Positions 51,295 through 63,518 of a DNA stretch of 64,000 bases are shown here, one piece after another. This DNA comes from Prorocentrum cordatum (Eukaryota; Sar; Dinophyceae; Prorocentrales; Prorocentraceae), in the NCBI GenBank assembly GCA_963575745.1, contig CAUYUJ010015954.1, positions 1 to 64,000 on the forward strand. The letters are read 5' to 3'. Position 1 is the stretch's first letter. Each line of letters starts with the position of its first letter. A model generated the notes under the pieces. That model was not told where the DNA came from and did no database searches. It was given only the letters and a program-made list of their open reading frames with translations. The position numbers and the translations under genes were made by a program.

Positions 51295-51375
51295 AAGAGG
51301 AGCAGGGGCGAGGAGGAGGAGGAGCAGGGGCGAGGAGGAGGAAGAGGAGGAGGAGGAGGAGGAGGAGGGAGGAGG
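51295..51375. repeat. (GGA)n flank of the copia element
   Basis: GAGGAGCAGGGGCGAGGAGG units running into GGA. Probably the other half of the GGA tract at 41,695-41,897 into which copia inserted. 51,376-51,485 is unassigned. Confidence 0.75.
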
Positions 51376-51485
51376 AAACGACCGTAGAAAGGGGCATCCT
51401 CCACCCCCAGAGGCCGCAGGACGGCGCCTTGGCACGCCACGGCGGGGGGGGTGCGGGCGCGGCCTCGGCCTCGGCCCGCGGCCCC

Positions 51486-51680
51486 CTCCTCTACCTCCTC
51501 TCCTCCACCTCCTCCTCCTCCTCGTCCTCGACGTCAACGTCGAGGAGGAGGGGAAGGAATAGGAGGAGGAGGAGGAGGAGGAGGAGGAAGAGGAGGAGCA
51601 GGAGGCGGAGGAGGAGGACGAGTAGGAGTAGGAGGAGAAGGAAGAGGAGGAGGAGGAGGAGGAGGAGGGGGGGAGCTCTC
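51486..51680. repeat. (TCC)n to (GGA)n switch centred on an inverted repeat
   Basis: TCC triplets (51,486-51,525) change to GGA triplets (51,541-51,680) exactly at CCTCGACGT-CA-ACGTCGAGG (51,526-51,545). 51,681-51,840 is C-rich and unassigned. Confidence 0.85.
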
Positions 51681-51840
51681 CCCCCTGAGCCTGTCCCCCC
51701 TGAGCTTTGCCTCTGACCCCCCCCCCTGGGAGCTCCCGCTGGCTTGGCCAGGCCGGCGGGCCCCGCCGGGGCCGCAACACGCGCCGCCTCGCTGCCGGGA
51801 GGAGCCTGGCGCGCTCGGCGAGGCGCTGCGCGCCGTGTCC

Positions 51841-52125
51841 TCCTTCTTCTCCTCCTCCTCCTCCTCCTCCTTCCTCCTTCCTCCTTCTCCTCCTCCTCTT
51901 CCTCTTCCTCCTTCTCCTTCTCCTCCGTCTCTCCCTCATCGTCCTCGTTCCTCCCGCTCCTCTCTCCCGCTCCTCACCCATTTTCCCCCTCCGCCTCCTC
52001 CTCCCTCTCCTCCTCCTCCTCCTCCTCCTCCTCCTCCTCCTCCTCCTATCCTCCCATTCTTCTCCCTCCGCCTCCTCCTCCTCTCCACCTCCTCCTCCTC
52101 CACCTCCTCCTCCTCCTCCTCCTCC

Positions 52126-52183
<58 letters not shown>

Positions 52184-52241
52184 CATCATCATCAGCATCA
52201 TCATCGCCATCATCATCATCATGACCGTCATGATCATCATG

Positions 52242-52285
<44 letters not shown>

Positions 52286-53039
52286 CATCCTCATCCTCAT
52301 CCTCATCATCATCATCCTCATCATCATCAGCAGCATCATCCTCATCAGTTTCATCATCGTCAACATCATCCTCCCATTCCTCTCCTCCTCCTCCTCCTCC
52401 TCCTCCTCCTCCTCCTCCTACTCCTCTTCCTCCTCCCATTCCTCTCCCTCCTCCTCCTCCTCCTCTTCCTACTCCTCCTCCTCCTCATCCTTCAATTTCC
52501 CCTCCTCCGATGTATCCTTGTCCTCTTCGTTCTCCCTCCTGCCCGTTCTCGTGGTCATCACGATACTCATCAGCACCAGACTCATCGTCGTCGCCATCAT
52601 CATCCTCATCGTCATCGTCATCGTCATCAGCATCAGTAGCAGAAGCAGCATCATTGTTATCCTGCTCCTCCTCCTCCTTCTCCACCTCCTTTCTCCTCCT
52701 CCTCATCCTCTTCCTCCTCCACCTCTTCCACCGCATCCGCATCCGCATCCGCATCCTCATCAGCATCTTCCTCATGATCAGTATCACCACCATCGTCGTC
52801 ATCATCAGCAGCATGACCAGCATAAGCATCTGCATCAGCATCATCATCACCACCATCAGCATAACCATCATCATCATCAGCATCATCCTCATCATCATCA
52901 TCGTCATCATCAGCATCCTCGCCATCAGCATCGTCATGATCAGCATCATCAGCATCATCGTTATCATCATCACCATCCTCATCAGCAGCAGCATCATCAG
53001 CAGCAGCAGCAGCATCATCACCATCATCGCCATCGGCAA

Positions 53040-53077
<38 letters not shown>

Positions 53078-53330
53078 GCTTCATCAGCATCATCATATTC
53101 ATCATCGTCATCATGAGCACCACCATCATGATTCTCAGCATCATCATCATCATCATCGTCATCGTCCTCAGCATCATCAGCGTCATCACCAGTATCATCC
53201 TCATTAGCATCCTCATCATCATCATCAGCAGCATCATGATCACCGTATCCATCATCGTCCGCATCATCGCCAACAACAACAATGGCAGCAGCAGCAGCAG
53301 CCGCACCAGCAGCACCATCATCATCATTAG
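51841..53330. repeat. 1.5-kb compound (TCC)n / (CAT)n array
   Basis: TCC/TTC (51,841-52,130), CAT (52,128-52,375), TCC (52,376-52,500), then mixed ATC/CAG/CTC triplets (52,560-53,330). Poly-His, poly-Ile/Ser and poly-Asp/Met frames are by-products of the triplet. Confidence 0.9.
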
Positions 53331-53700
53331 CGCCATCATCGCAACTTTCGCGGCGTGGCCCAAGCTCGTTCACCTACCTCATCAGCAGAGGACTGGGATT
53401 GGAGGCCATGCAAGGGGATGACGATGCTGGGAACACATGACGGTTGTGTGAGGATTAGGGGCATATCTTGGATGGAGCGTGGACCATTGGAACCTCGCTA
53501 CCGCCCCGCACGGTGCTAAGGCAGCGAAGAGGAGGACAAGTCCCGATTAGCGCAGGTCCTACGTAGGACCTGGGCAAGAGCGCTCCAGCTCCATACTGGA
53601 TGAACCTGTGGCGCTTGCGGCCTTCAAACGGTTTGAAACAGATCTGCGATGTTGTTTCAACTCCGTGTCTCTCCTCCGTTCGCTCCCTCATCTCCACGCC
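53331..53700. other. Unassigned segment
   Basis: Contains a short inverted repeat GTCCTACGTAGGAC (about 53,556-53,569). No gene recognised. Confidence 0.45.
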
Positions 53701-54072
53701 TCCACTATCCTCCTCCTCCTCCTCCTCCTCCTCTTCCTCCTCCTCCTCCTCCTCCTCCTCCTCCTCCCCCTCCTGCCACCCGGTTGTCCAGTTCAGGGCG
53801 GACGCATTGAAACACCTAGGAGAAAGCCACAGCCAGCAAAAGAAACAGTGCAAACAATCCTGGGGAACTTTCTGAGGGGGGATGGGGCTCCTCCTCCTCC
53901 TCCTCGTCCTCCTCCTCGTCCTCCTCCTCCTCCTCCTCCTCCTCCCCATCTCCCAATCGGTTTCCCCTTCCAGGGAGGCATCCGTGATGTACCCCAGAAA
54001 GAATCAACAGCACAAACAAAACCAGTACAACCAATCCTTGGGAACTTTCTGGGGTGGGGGGGGGGCTCTCCT
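53701..54072. repeat. Duplicated unit: (TCC)n plus about 115-bp tail, two copies
   Basis: Unit 1: TCC tract 53,709-53,775 and tail 53,776-53,890. Unit 2: TCC tract 53,888-53,945 and tail 53,946-54,072. Both tails begin with a CGGTT..CC and CCAGGG/CAGGG box. Both end with ACAATCCTGGGGAACTTTCT or its variant CCAATCCTTGGGAACTTTCT followed by a G run. Confidence 0.75.
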
Positions 54073-54206
54073 GAGGCGGGTGGGCCTGTGTGTGGCGCGG
54101 GGGGTGGGAGGGCGTCCCCCAGGAGCGCTCCTATGTTTAATTGCGGTTTGTCGCTTGCTTACAATGTGTTTCAGTCACTCTGTCCTGCAAGGGGAGACCG
54201 GGGGGG

Positions 54207-54432
54207 AGGAGGAGGAGGAGGAGGAGGAGGAGGAGGAGGAGAAGGAGGAGGAGGAGGAGGAGGAGGTGGAGGAGGAGGAGGGAGGAGGAGGAGGAGGAGG
54301 AAGGCGGAGGAGGAGGAAAGAGGGGAGGAAGAGGAGAAGAGGAGGAGGACGAGGAGGCGGAAGCGGAGGAGGAGGAGGAGGCGGAAGCGGAGGAGGAGGA
54401 TCCTCCTCCTCCTCCTCCTCCTCCTCCCCCCG
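54207..54432. repeat. (GGA)n then short (TCC)n
   Basis: GGA array with GCGGAAGC duplications at about 54,356 and 54,380, switching abruptly at 54,400 (GAGGATCCTCC) to TCC. The switch is itself a palindrome (GGAGGATCCTCC). Confidence 0.85.
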
Positions 54433-54452
54433 CGTGTTCTGATCCGGCAGAG

Positions 54453-54480
54453 AGGGGGCATCCACAAGTGGATGCCCCCT
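54453..54480. repeat. Perfect 13-bp hairpin with 2-nt loop
   Basis: AGGGGGCATCCAC (54,453-54,465), AA, GTGGATGCCCCCT (54,468-54,480). No T run follows, so it does not look like a simple terminator. Confidence 0.9.
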
Positions 54481-55797
54481 GGGCCAAGGACCCCATCCCC
54501 CCTTCCTCACCTACTCCTTTTCTTCCGCACGGCAGGCTTCCGAAACGTGTACGGTTGGGGCTTATGAGCAGGACGATGTGCATGTGTTTTTTGTGTGGTT
54601 CCTGTTAGTCGGCCCCCCCCCATGCCGTGACGTGGCAGAAGTGGACATCCACAACAGCGATGCCCTTTAGGCCACACGTGGAACAGCCCAATCCAGCTCC
54701 GATGAAGCAGGAGAGAGTAGCATCCACCAGATAGCAAGATACATTCTCAGACGAGTAGTACCGCTAACCGAAGAGCGGATGGTCACGCAGCAGCCTCTGC
54801 AGCCCGTGCGGCAAACCCTGCACAGAACTGGCATAACTGCCCCAAGGGGATACCCCAAACATTGATCCACTCTGGCACGCCTGCGCGCGTGGATGGGGTG
54901 CCCAGGACAGACTCCGAACATGAGGAGGGGTTCTCACCCCCGCGACCGAAAACACTGTCATCCGCCTGCGCGCGAGCGCGGGCAAACTGGAGGCGCCCGC
55001 GGGACAGCGCAGTGGAAACTGATCTCGGCTCGTCGGTCCGGACCATCAGGCAGAACAGCGTGCTTTGGCATTCCTGTTGTCTCATCGCGTGAGCGTCCCG
55101 CCCTTGTGCGGGTGCCGCTGCGGCGATTGGACGTGCGCTGGTGTGAGGTTCGGAGCCGCGGTCCAGGGCGAGGCAAGCGCGCCGAACTCTCTCGGGAGCA
55201 GTGGGAGGGCGCCTGCGGGAGAAGGGCCACCCGCCGCTCCTTTGGCGCGCGCGCCGTGGATTGCACGGCGCCCGAGCCGCGGAGACTGGACCGTGGCGCA
55301 GGGCATCTCGAAGGACTCCGTGGCAATGTGCTCGGACGAGGTCCGCCGCCGCATGGCCCGTCGCAGCCTTGAGGGACAGGCCCGCGCCGAGCTCAGGCAG
55401 GGACGGCATGCTCCGAGAGCCCGACGAGTCAGGCATCGGGGCCGAGCGGGCCAGCTGCAATAACGCGCGTCAGAAGTGCAAGTCTGCATGACCTGGCTAC
55501 CGCCCGCTCTGGAGCCATTGGCTAATCTTATGCTGCTCCCAGCGTGCGTAAGGACCACATCCCAGATATGATTTTGAGCACCCAAAAGTGTGTCGAAAGA
55601 GTGTCGAAACAGTGTCGGGTCTGACACGTGAAAACCTTTGAGTTTTTGCGTACTTTTCTCGTGCTCGAAATTCTAGCTGGTGATCACGGCCAAGGTAGGT
55701 TGGAACATCATAAGGCGAATCATGGTCCACATCTCGTCCAGCTCCCCCGGGAGACGAGCGCGACGGGCGGCGGCAGCGTGCCTTTGAGCGGGGCCCC
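54481..55797. other. Unassigned segment
   Basis: GC-rich and non-repetitive. A plus-strand frame ending at 55,463 has a coding-like stretch (SKDSVAMCSDEVRRRMARRS) without a known domain. No gene can be named. Confidence 0.4.
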
Positions 55798-56262
55798 GTG
55801 CGACGAGGCCGTCAGGAGCACCTGGGCCGCCATGCAATCGCCCCGACCGACGGCGCCGATTGCTACGAGGCTTTCGCCGTTGGCGACTTGATGTGCTCGC
55901 CCTGCTACGTACGACCGCAACGGTTGCCTAGAGCGCGCGAGGGCAGCGGGGTCCGCCAAGCAATGCCTGGAGTCGCGGCCGAGGCACGGGCGGGAGCGTT
56001 CTTCGCGCCCACTACCGCAGGCTGGCCTGGCGTGGTGGCCCAGAAAAAGGAGGAGCGGGCGGTCGTGAAGGCCGTGCGCGTGCGGGACGAGGACGGCAAC
56101 GTCCGCACGGTCAAGCTCAAGCACGGCGCGGAAGCAGCGGCCGGCGGCTGGGACGAGGTCAAGACGGCGCCCCGGTCCTCGATCAAGGGCGCAGTTCACG
56201 ACCGCATCGCCGAGTGCGTCCAGACGTGGGCGTGGCGCGCCAGGCGCCGTGCCCGCGCGTGA
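55798..56262 (+). other. Candidate coding segment of unknown function
   Basis: A 154-codon frame beginning with GTG, with no good ATG. The second half (KAVRVRDEDGNVRTVKLKHG, then SSIKGAVHDRIAECVQTWAW) has a composition and hydrophobic pattern more like protein than the GC-driven frames nearby. The first half contains a Cys pair (MCSPC). It may be an exon or a decayed gene. No family recognised. Confidence 0.3.
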
Positions 56263-57445
56263 TGCGTGCTCGAAGTAGGCCAGCCCGATGCTAGGAGCGG
56301 CGGGGCGCGCATGGTTCGGGGGGCATGCAGGGTGCGAGGCCATGCTCAGCTAGAATATACTACCACGCGTTGCCGCTTCCGACGCACGCGGCAGCGAAAC
56401 GGAGTGTTGAAAAAAGAGCGACCCCTTTTGAAACCCTTTGAAGACAGAAAGCTCCCAGGCTCATCCAGTCTAGCGCCGTCGTTCCCCCCACCCCCCCCGC
56501 GCACCTGGGGAGGCATACGGGTAACAGAGAACATCCGCACCTTGCATGTGATGCAGGGGTCCTCCTTGAGGCTGTCACTACGACGGGGCCGCAGCATGAA
56601 AGCGCCGAATCGCCTACTGCAACGCCCCCCCCCCCCCCCAACAGCCAGCAAGGCACCGAGCTACGCAGCTGCGTGGCGGGCTAATGGCGCCACGGGGCAT
56701 GAAGCCCCTGGACAGTCTCCAGCACAAGCCATAGGATACCGGTCCCGCTCCGAGCCGCACGCGGCACGAACGATCATCGAAGAGGGCGGGTGGGCCCAGT
56801 GAAAACTTCGCCAAGGCTTGAGCCAACGGCTTTCGTGAGCACGCAAATCCAGACAACACTGACGACGATGCTGACGACGAGGACGACGACCGCAATCGTG
56901 GCCGTCGACGCTTGGGAAGCGACAAATGATGGCACCCTGGCCCCCCTCTACAGTCGCAGGCGCGGAAGTGGCGTGAACCATTCTGCAGACATCTCTATAA
57001 GCATAATTACGCACCAAAGTGTTGAATGATGGTTCTATGTTGTTGCGCCCCTCGGGGCGGGCAAATCGTGCCCCCCCACTCCCATAGTCAACAACATGAA
57101 ACCCCGCACTGCGAAGATCATACTTGTGGAGTCTAAAGCCAGGATAGCGAGGCAGCAGAAGCTTCTGGAAGCTCCTTCAAGGAAACTCGGGAAAACTCGG
57201 GAAAACTCGGGAAAAGAGCTTCTGGAAAACTTGACGGCACACGTACTGGAAAGCAGTGAGAAGAGGCCTTCAGGGACAAACTGCAGGGTCGGCGGAGTTC
57301 TTCCAGAGCTCCCTGACGGAATCCGAAGGGAGCCCTGGGACTACCCTGCGGTGCCGGTTTCCAGTCTGAAGCCCTCCTAGTTCTCAGAGAGCTATCGGGG
57401 AACAGACAGAACCAGCCCCACTTATGAACCTGAGGACAGTCGATC
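56263..57445. other. Unassigned segment with a 10-bp tandem repeat
   Basis: GGGAAAACTC is repeated three and a half times at 57,181-57,214. Poly-C runs at about 56,486 and 56,626. No gene recognised. Confidence 0.45.
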
Positions 57446-57740
57446 ATGATCATCACTACCACCGTCACCATCACCACCGCCGTCGTGGCCCTCACTATTA
57501 CCACCACCATCATCAACACGATCGCCCTCGTGGTCATCACCACAATCGCCGCCGTCACAGTCGCCGCCATAATCACCATCATCATCATCATCATCATCAT
57601 CATCACCATCATCATCAACATCATCATCAGCATCATCGTAATCATCACCACCACCATCATCATCATTACCACCACCATCATGACCATCATCACCATCTTC
57701 ATCGTCATCACCAAAGCCTGCATCATCGTAATGATAATCG

Positions 57741-57771
<31 letters not shown>

Positions 57772-58292
57772 GATCGTCGTTGTCGTCATCATCATCAGCA
57801 TCACCATCGTCATCATTAGCAACATCATCATAAGCATCATCATCAGCAGCATCATCATCAGCACCATCACCATCAGCCTAATTATCATCATCTGCAGCAG
57901 CATCATCTCCGTCAGCATCACCATCATACTCATACTAATCATCATCCTTCTGATCAGCATTACCCCATCATCACCTCCACCATCAAACTCGCCACCACCA
58001 TCATGACCATTATCACCATCTTCATCGCCATCACCAAGGCCATCCATCGTCATCGTCATCGTCATCGTCGTTGTCGTCATCATCCTGATCATCAGCATCA
58101 TCACCATCAGCAGCACCATCAGCACCATCATCATCCTCATCATCAACATCATCAGCGTCATCATCAGCATCACCGTAACCAGCATCAGAATCATCAGCAT
58201 CACCATAAACATCATCAGCATCAATATTCATCATAATATTCCTCCTCCTCCTCATCATCATCACCATCATCAGCATCACAACCATCATGCCT

Positions 58293-58354
<62 letters not shown>

Positions 58355-58430
58355 AATCATCAGCAGCAGCATCAGCAGCATCATCATCATTGTCGCCATT
58401 ATCATAACCATCGCAACTTCATCGCCCTCA
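57446..58430. repeat. 1-kb (CAT/ATC)n compound array
   Basis: CAT/ATC triplets with CAC, CGT and CAG variants. ACCAAAGCCTGCATC (57,711) and ACCAAGGCCATCC (58,034) sit in similar contexts about 320 bp apart (CATCTTCATCG, then CATCACCAA), indicating an internal duplication. Confidence 0.9.
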
Positions 58431-58750
58431 AAGTCCTCGCTCTCGTCGTCCTCCTCCGTCTCGCCAGATCCCCAGTCACGCCGTGGGGAAATCACGGGAA
58501 AAGGTTCGCGGCCACTCTCCGCCCCCGCTTGCAGCGCGGAGTCAAGGCGAGCAACCTCCCATGCGGCTCCCCTGCGCCGCCAGCTGCATGGCGATCCAGA
58601 GCTCCGAGAGTCGCCAGCTAGAGTCTGCACGTGCCCTCGGAGGTCTCCGGAAGCCTGCAGGAGGTCTCGACCGGTCCTTGGAGGCCCGTCCCGCTGGGAG
58701 ATCTCCGCAGGTCTCTGGAGGTATCTGGAGGTCTCCTGGCAGGGGGGGGG
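58431..58750. other. Unassigned segment
   Basis: Contains repeated GGAGGTCTC/GGAGGTATC boxes (58,640-58,740). No gene recognised. Confidence 0.5.
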
Positions 58751-59070
58751 GAGAAGAAGGAGGAGGAGGACGAGGATGCGGAGGAGGAGGAGGGGAAGAG
58801 GGAGGAGGAGGAGAAGAAGAAGAAGGAGGACGACGAAAAGAGCGAAGAGGAGGAGGAGGCGGAGGCGGAGACGAAGGCGGAGGAAGAGGAGGCGGGGGAA
58901 TGAGGTGGAGGAGGAGGAGAAGGAGAAGGAGGGCGAGGAGGAGGAGGAGGAGGAACAAAAGGAGAAGGAGGAGGAGGAGGAGGAGGAGCAGCAAGAGAAG
59001 GAGGAGGAGAAGGAGAAAAGGAGATGGAGGAGGAGGAAGAGGATGAGGAGGAGGAGTAAGGATGAGAAAT
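58751..59070. repeat. (GGA)n / GAAG purine array
   Basis: Purine-only triplet array with AAG interruptions. 59,071-59,238 is unassigned. Confidence 0.9.
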
Positions 59071-59238
59071 GAGGGTGAGGTGATCTGGGCCCGCCGCGCA
59101 GGGCTGCTCGTCATCCATCCTCCGCCCCGTTGTGCTTTTTGGGGAAGATGCCCTACAGCCGTGCGAAGGCCTGCCGGAAACACCACCAGAGAGTCTCCCC
59201 CCTCGATCCTCAGGGGTCCAGGGCAGGAAGGGGGAGGA

Positions 59239-59872
59239 GTGATGATAATGATGATGACGACGACGCCGATGATGATGATGCTGATGATGATGATGAGGAT
59301 GATGATGATCATGATGCTGATCATCATCATGCTGCTCATGCTGATGATGATAATGCTGATGATGATGATGATGATGATGAAGATGATGATGATGATGATG
59401 ATGATGACAACAACGATGAGTCTGATACTGATGATGATGCTGATGATGGTGATGAACATTATGATGATGATGGTGCTGATGCTGATGATGCTGAGGCTGA
59501 TGATGATTATGATGATGCTGATGGTGATGCTGCTGCTGCTGTGGTTGCTGCTACTGGTAATGATGATGTTGATGGTGAGTATGATGATGATGGTGATGAT
59601 GGTGACGATGATGGCCATGGTGCTGATGATGATAATGATGGTGATGCAGATTACGATGATGATAGTGACAATGATGACAGTAATGGTCATTATGATGACA
59701 CTAACGAAGATGAAACTGGGAATGGTGATGATAATGATCATGGTGATGATGGCGATGGTGATCATGGTGATGATGGTGATGGTAGTGGTGATGATGATGG
59801 CGATGGCAGTGATGCTGAAGATGGTGATGTTGATGTTGATGCTGATGCTGATGATGTTGATGATGGAAAGAG
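59239..59872. repeat. (GAT)n array
   Basis: GAT triplets with GCT, GGT and AAT variants. The open frame reads poly-Asp/Met. Confidence 0.95.
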
Positions 59873-59892
59873 CGTGTTCTACCGCTGCTGGC

Positions 59893-59972
59893 GGAAAACC
59901 GGGGGGGGGCACTACCGGTTCGAACCCCTCCCCCCCCCCCCTCCGGAAAACCGGGGGGGATCACTACCGGTT
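59893..59972. repeat. 52-bp tandem repeat running into the assembly gap
   Basis: GGAAAACCGGGGGG followed by CACTACCGGTT starts at 59,893 and again at 59,945 (period 52). The second copy is cut by the N run. Confidence 0.85.
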
Positions 59973-60072
59973 NNNNNNNNNNNNNNNNNNNNNNNNNNNN
60001 NNNNNNNNNNNNNNNNNNNNNNNNNNNNNNNNNNNNNNNNNNNNNNNNNNNNNNNNNNNNNNNNNNNNNNNN
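59973..60072. other. Assembly gap (100 N)
   Basis: Exactly 100 N, the usual placeholder for a gap of unknown size. It lies between a 52-bp tandem repeat and a GAT array, a natural point of assembly collapse. Confidence 0.99.
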
Positions 60073-60890
<818 letters not shown>

Positions 60891-61140
60891 GAGGACAAGG
60901 GTCGGAGGAAGGCGCCCTCGCCCTCGCCCCCCCGCCCCCGCCCCTCCCCTCGCCCTCCTCGGAGCTCTCCTCCAGCCCCCCTCGACGCCCGCCCCTCGGA
61001 GGAGGCGCGCGGGGCGGGCGGCGCCAGAGCAGCGGCCGCCCTCCCTGCTGCGTCCAGGAGGCGCACGGAGGCCCCGCGGTCGATGAGCCACCTCGGGCGG
61101 GCCAACCCCCTCCTCGAGCATCCTCATCGATCCTCCGCCT

Positions 61141-62460
61141 TGGTCATCCTCCTCCTCCTCCTCCTCCTCCTCCTCCTCATCCTCCTCTTCTCCCTCCGGC
61201 CTCCGCCTCCGCCTCCGCCTCCGCATGCCGACCCCCGGCCTCAAACTCCGCCTCCGCCGCCTCCCCCTCATCCTCCTCCTCCTCCTCCTCCTCCATCCTC
61301 CTCCTCCTCCTCCCCCTCGCTCTTCCTCCTCTGCTCCTCCTCCCCCCCTCCTCCTCCTCCTCCTCCGCCTCCTCCTCCTCCTCCTCCACCTCCCTCCTCC
61401 TCCCCTCGATCCTCCTCCCTCGATCCTCCTCAGTCCTCCTCGATCCTCCTCCTCCTCCTCCTCCTCCACCTCGTCCTCCTCCTCCGCCTCCTCCTCGTCC
61501 TCCTCCTCCCCCTCCTCCTCCTCCTCCTCCTCTTCCTCCTCATCCTCGATCCTCCTTGATCCTCCTCAATCCTCCCCGATCCTCCTCGATCCGCATCGAT
61601 CCTCCTCGATCCCCCTCGATCATCCTCGATCATCCTCCTTCGCCTCCTCCTCCTCCTCCTCGATCCTCCTCGATCAACGTTCCTTGATCATCCCCCTTTC
61701 CCAACTCCTCTTCGTTCCCCGATCCTCCTCGATCCACATCGATCCTCACCGATCTTCCTCGATCATGTTCGATCTTTCTCCTCCTCCTCCTCTCCTCCAT
61801 CCTCCTCCTCCTCCTCCTCCTCCTTCCTCCTCCTCCTCCTCTCCTCCACCTCCTCCTCCTCCTCCTCTTCCTCCGCCTCCTCATCCTCCTCCTCCTCCTC
61901 CTCCTCCTCATCGTCTTCCTACTCGTCCAGTATCCTCATCGATCCGCATCGACTCTCCTCGGTCCGCATCGATCCTCCTCCTCCTCCAACTCCGCCTCAA
62001 CCCTCCGCCTCCTCCTCCTCCTCGCTCCTCGAGCCTCCTCGATCCGCGTCTCGATCCTCCCCATCCTCCTCCTCCTTCCTCCTCCTCCTCCTCCTCATCT
62101 CCTCCTCCTCCTCTTCCTCCTCGTCCTCCTCCTCCTCCTCCTTCTCCTCTTCCTCCTCCTCCACCTCCGCAGCCTCCTCTTCCTCCTCGTCCTCCTCCTC
62201 CTCCGCATCATCATCATCCTCCCCATCATCTTCCTCCTCCTCCTCCTCCTCCTCCGTGTCCTCATCGATCTTCCTCGATCCTCCGCGATCGTCCCCCTCG
62301 ATCCTCATGTTCCTCCTCCTCCTCCGCCTCCTCATCGAGTATCCTCGATCCTCCTCGACCCTCCTCGATCATCCACGATCCTGATCACTCGTTCATCCGC
62401 CTCCTCCTTCTCCTCCTCCTCCGCGTCATCACCCTCCTCTTCATTTTTCTCAGTCCTCCT
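61141..62460. repeat. 1.3-kb (TCC)n array spaced with CGATC
   Basis: TCC triplets carry many CTCGATCCTC insertions (61,405-61,780, 61,925-61,980, 62,030-62,060, 62,265-62,390). Part of the array is therefore a TCCTCGATCC decamer-like repeat rather than a pure triplet. Confidence 0.9.
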
Positions 62461-62504
62461 TGATCCGCATCACTATGCATTGGCCATCCTAATCATCCCC
62501 CTGC

Positions 62505-62860
62505 TCGTCTTCGTATTAGTTTTAGTAGTATAAGTATTAGTAACATTCCCATGTTGTTGTTCATCGGTGCATTCATGTAGTGCGTCGCATTCGTAGTAGT
62601 AGTGCTAGGTGTCGGTTCGTCGTATTCGTGCCGCTGTTCATGCAACGAGTATTACTAGTATTATTCGCTCTATGAGTAGTCGTCGTCTTCTTGCTGGTGG
62701 TATCATTGTTATGGGTAGTAGCATTAGTATTGTTATTAGTAAATGTAGTAGTTTTCGTCGCATTCTTCTTGTTATCAGTAGTATCACAATTCGTAGTGGC
62801 CTTACTAGTACTACCCGCCGTACTGTTATTACTAGTATTCCTAGTGTGCGTATCCGTCTT
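62505..62860. repeat. Degenerate TAGTA/TTAGTA array
   Basis: TAGTAGTA, ATTAGTA and GTAGTA units, AT-rich, unlike the GC-rich triplets around them. A second block lies at 63,331-63,660. Confidence 0.75.
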
Positions 62861-63330
62861 CTTCCTCCTCCCCCCCAGACATCATCTTCCACCTCATCCT
62901 CCTCCTCCTCCTCTTCCTTCTCTTCCTCCTCCTCCTCGTCCTCGTCCTCGTCCTCCTCCTCCTCCTCCTCGATCCTCCTCGATCCTCATCCATATGCCTC
63001 CTTCCCCCTACTCCTCCTCATCCTCCTCCTCAGCATCTTCCTCCCTTTTCTCCTCGTCCTCCTCCTCCCCCTCCTCGTCTTCTTGTTATTCCTCCTCCTC
63101 CTGCTCTTCCTCCTCCTCTTCTTCCTCCTCCTCTCCCTCTGCCTTCTCATCGATCCTCTTCGTCCCTCATCGATCCTCCTCCTTCTCCTCCTGCTCCTCG
63201 ATCCTTCTCGGTCCTCCTCGGTTATCATCACTATTCCTCGTTCATCCTTCTCCTCCTCCTACTCCTCGAACCTCCTCGATCCATCTCGATCCTCATCAAT
63301 ATTCCGCAGTCCTCCTCCTGCTCCTCATCC
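62861..63330. repeat. (TCC)n array with CTCGATCC interruptions
   Basis: Same type as 61,141-62,460. Confidence 0.9.
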
Positions 63331-63486
63331 TCCTCGTCTTCTTGTTGTTATTAGTTGTCGTGATATCGTTGCGATTCGTCTTATTAGTAAGGCTATTACT
63401 AGTAGCAGTACGATATTGAATACCATTATTGATCAACGTCGTAGAATATGTATTATTATTCTTGTTGGTACCATCATCATCATCAT

Positions 63487-63518
<32 letters not shown>

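Noticed and set aside
51744-53421. 300-490-codon His/Ile/Met/Asp-rich frames
   Set aside because: Readings of compound TCC/CAT triplets; no conserved segment outside the repeat.
54453-54480. Perfect hairpin as a transcription terminator
   Set aside because: No U-rich tract follows and the genome is eukaryotic, so it is kept only as a structural repeat.
56817-56840. Minus-strand TTGGCTCAAG resembling the leader 3' end
   Set aside because: Ten exact bases, but the 5' half needs several indels and no gene lies downstream on that strand.
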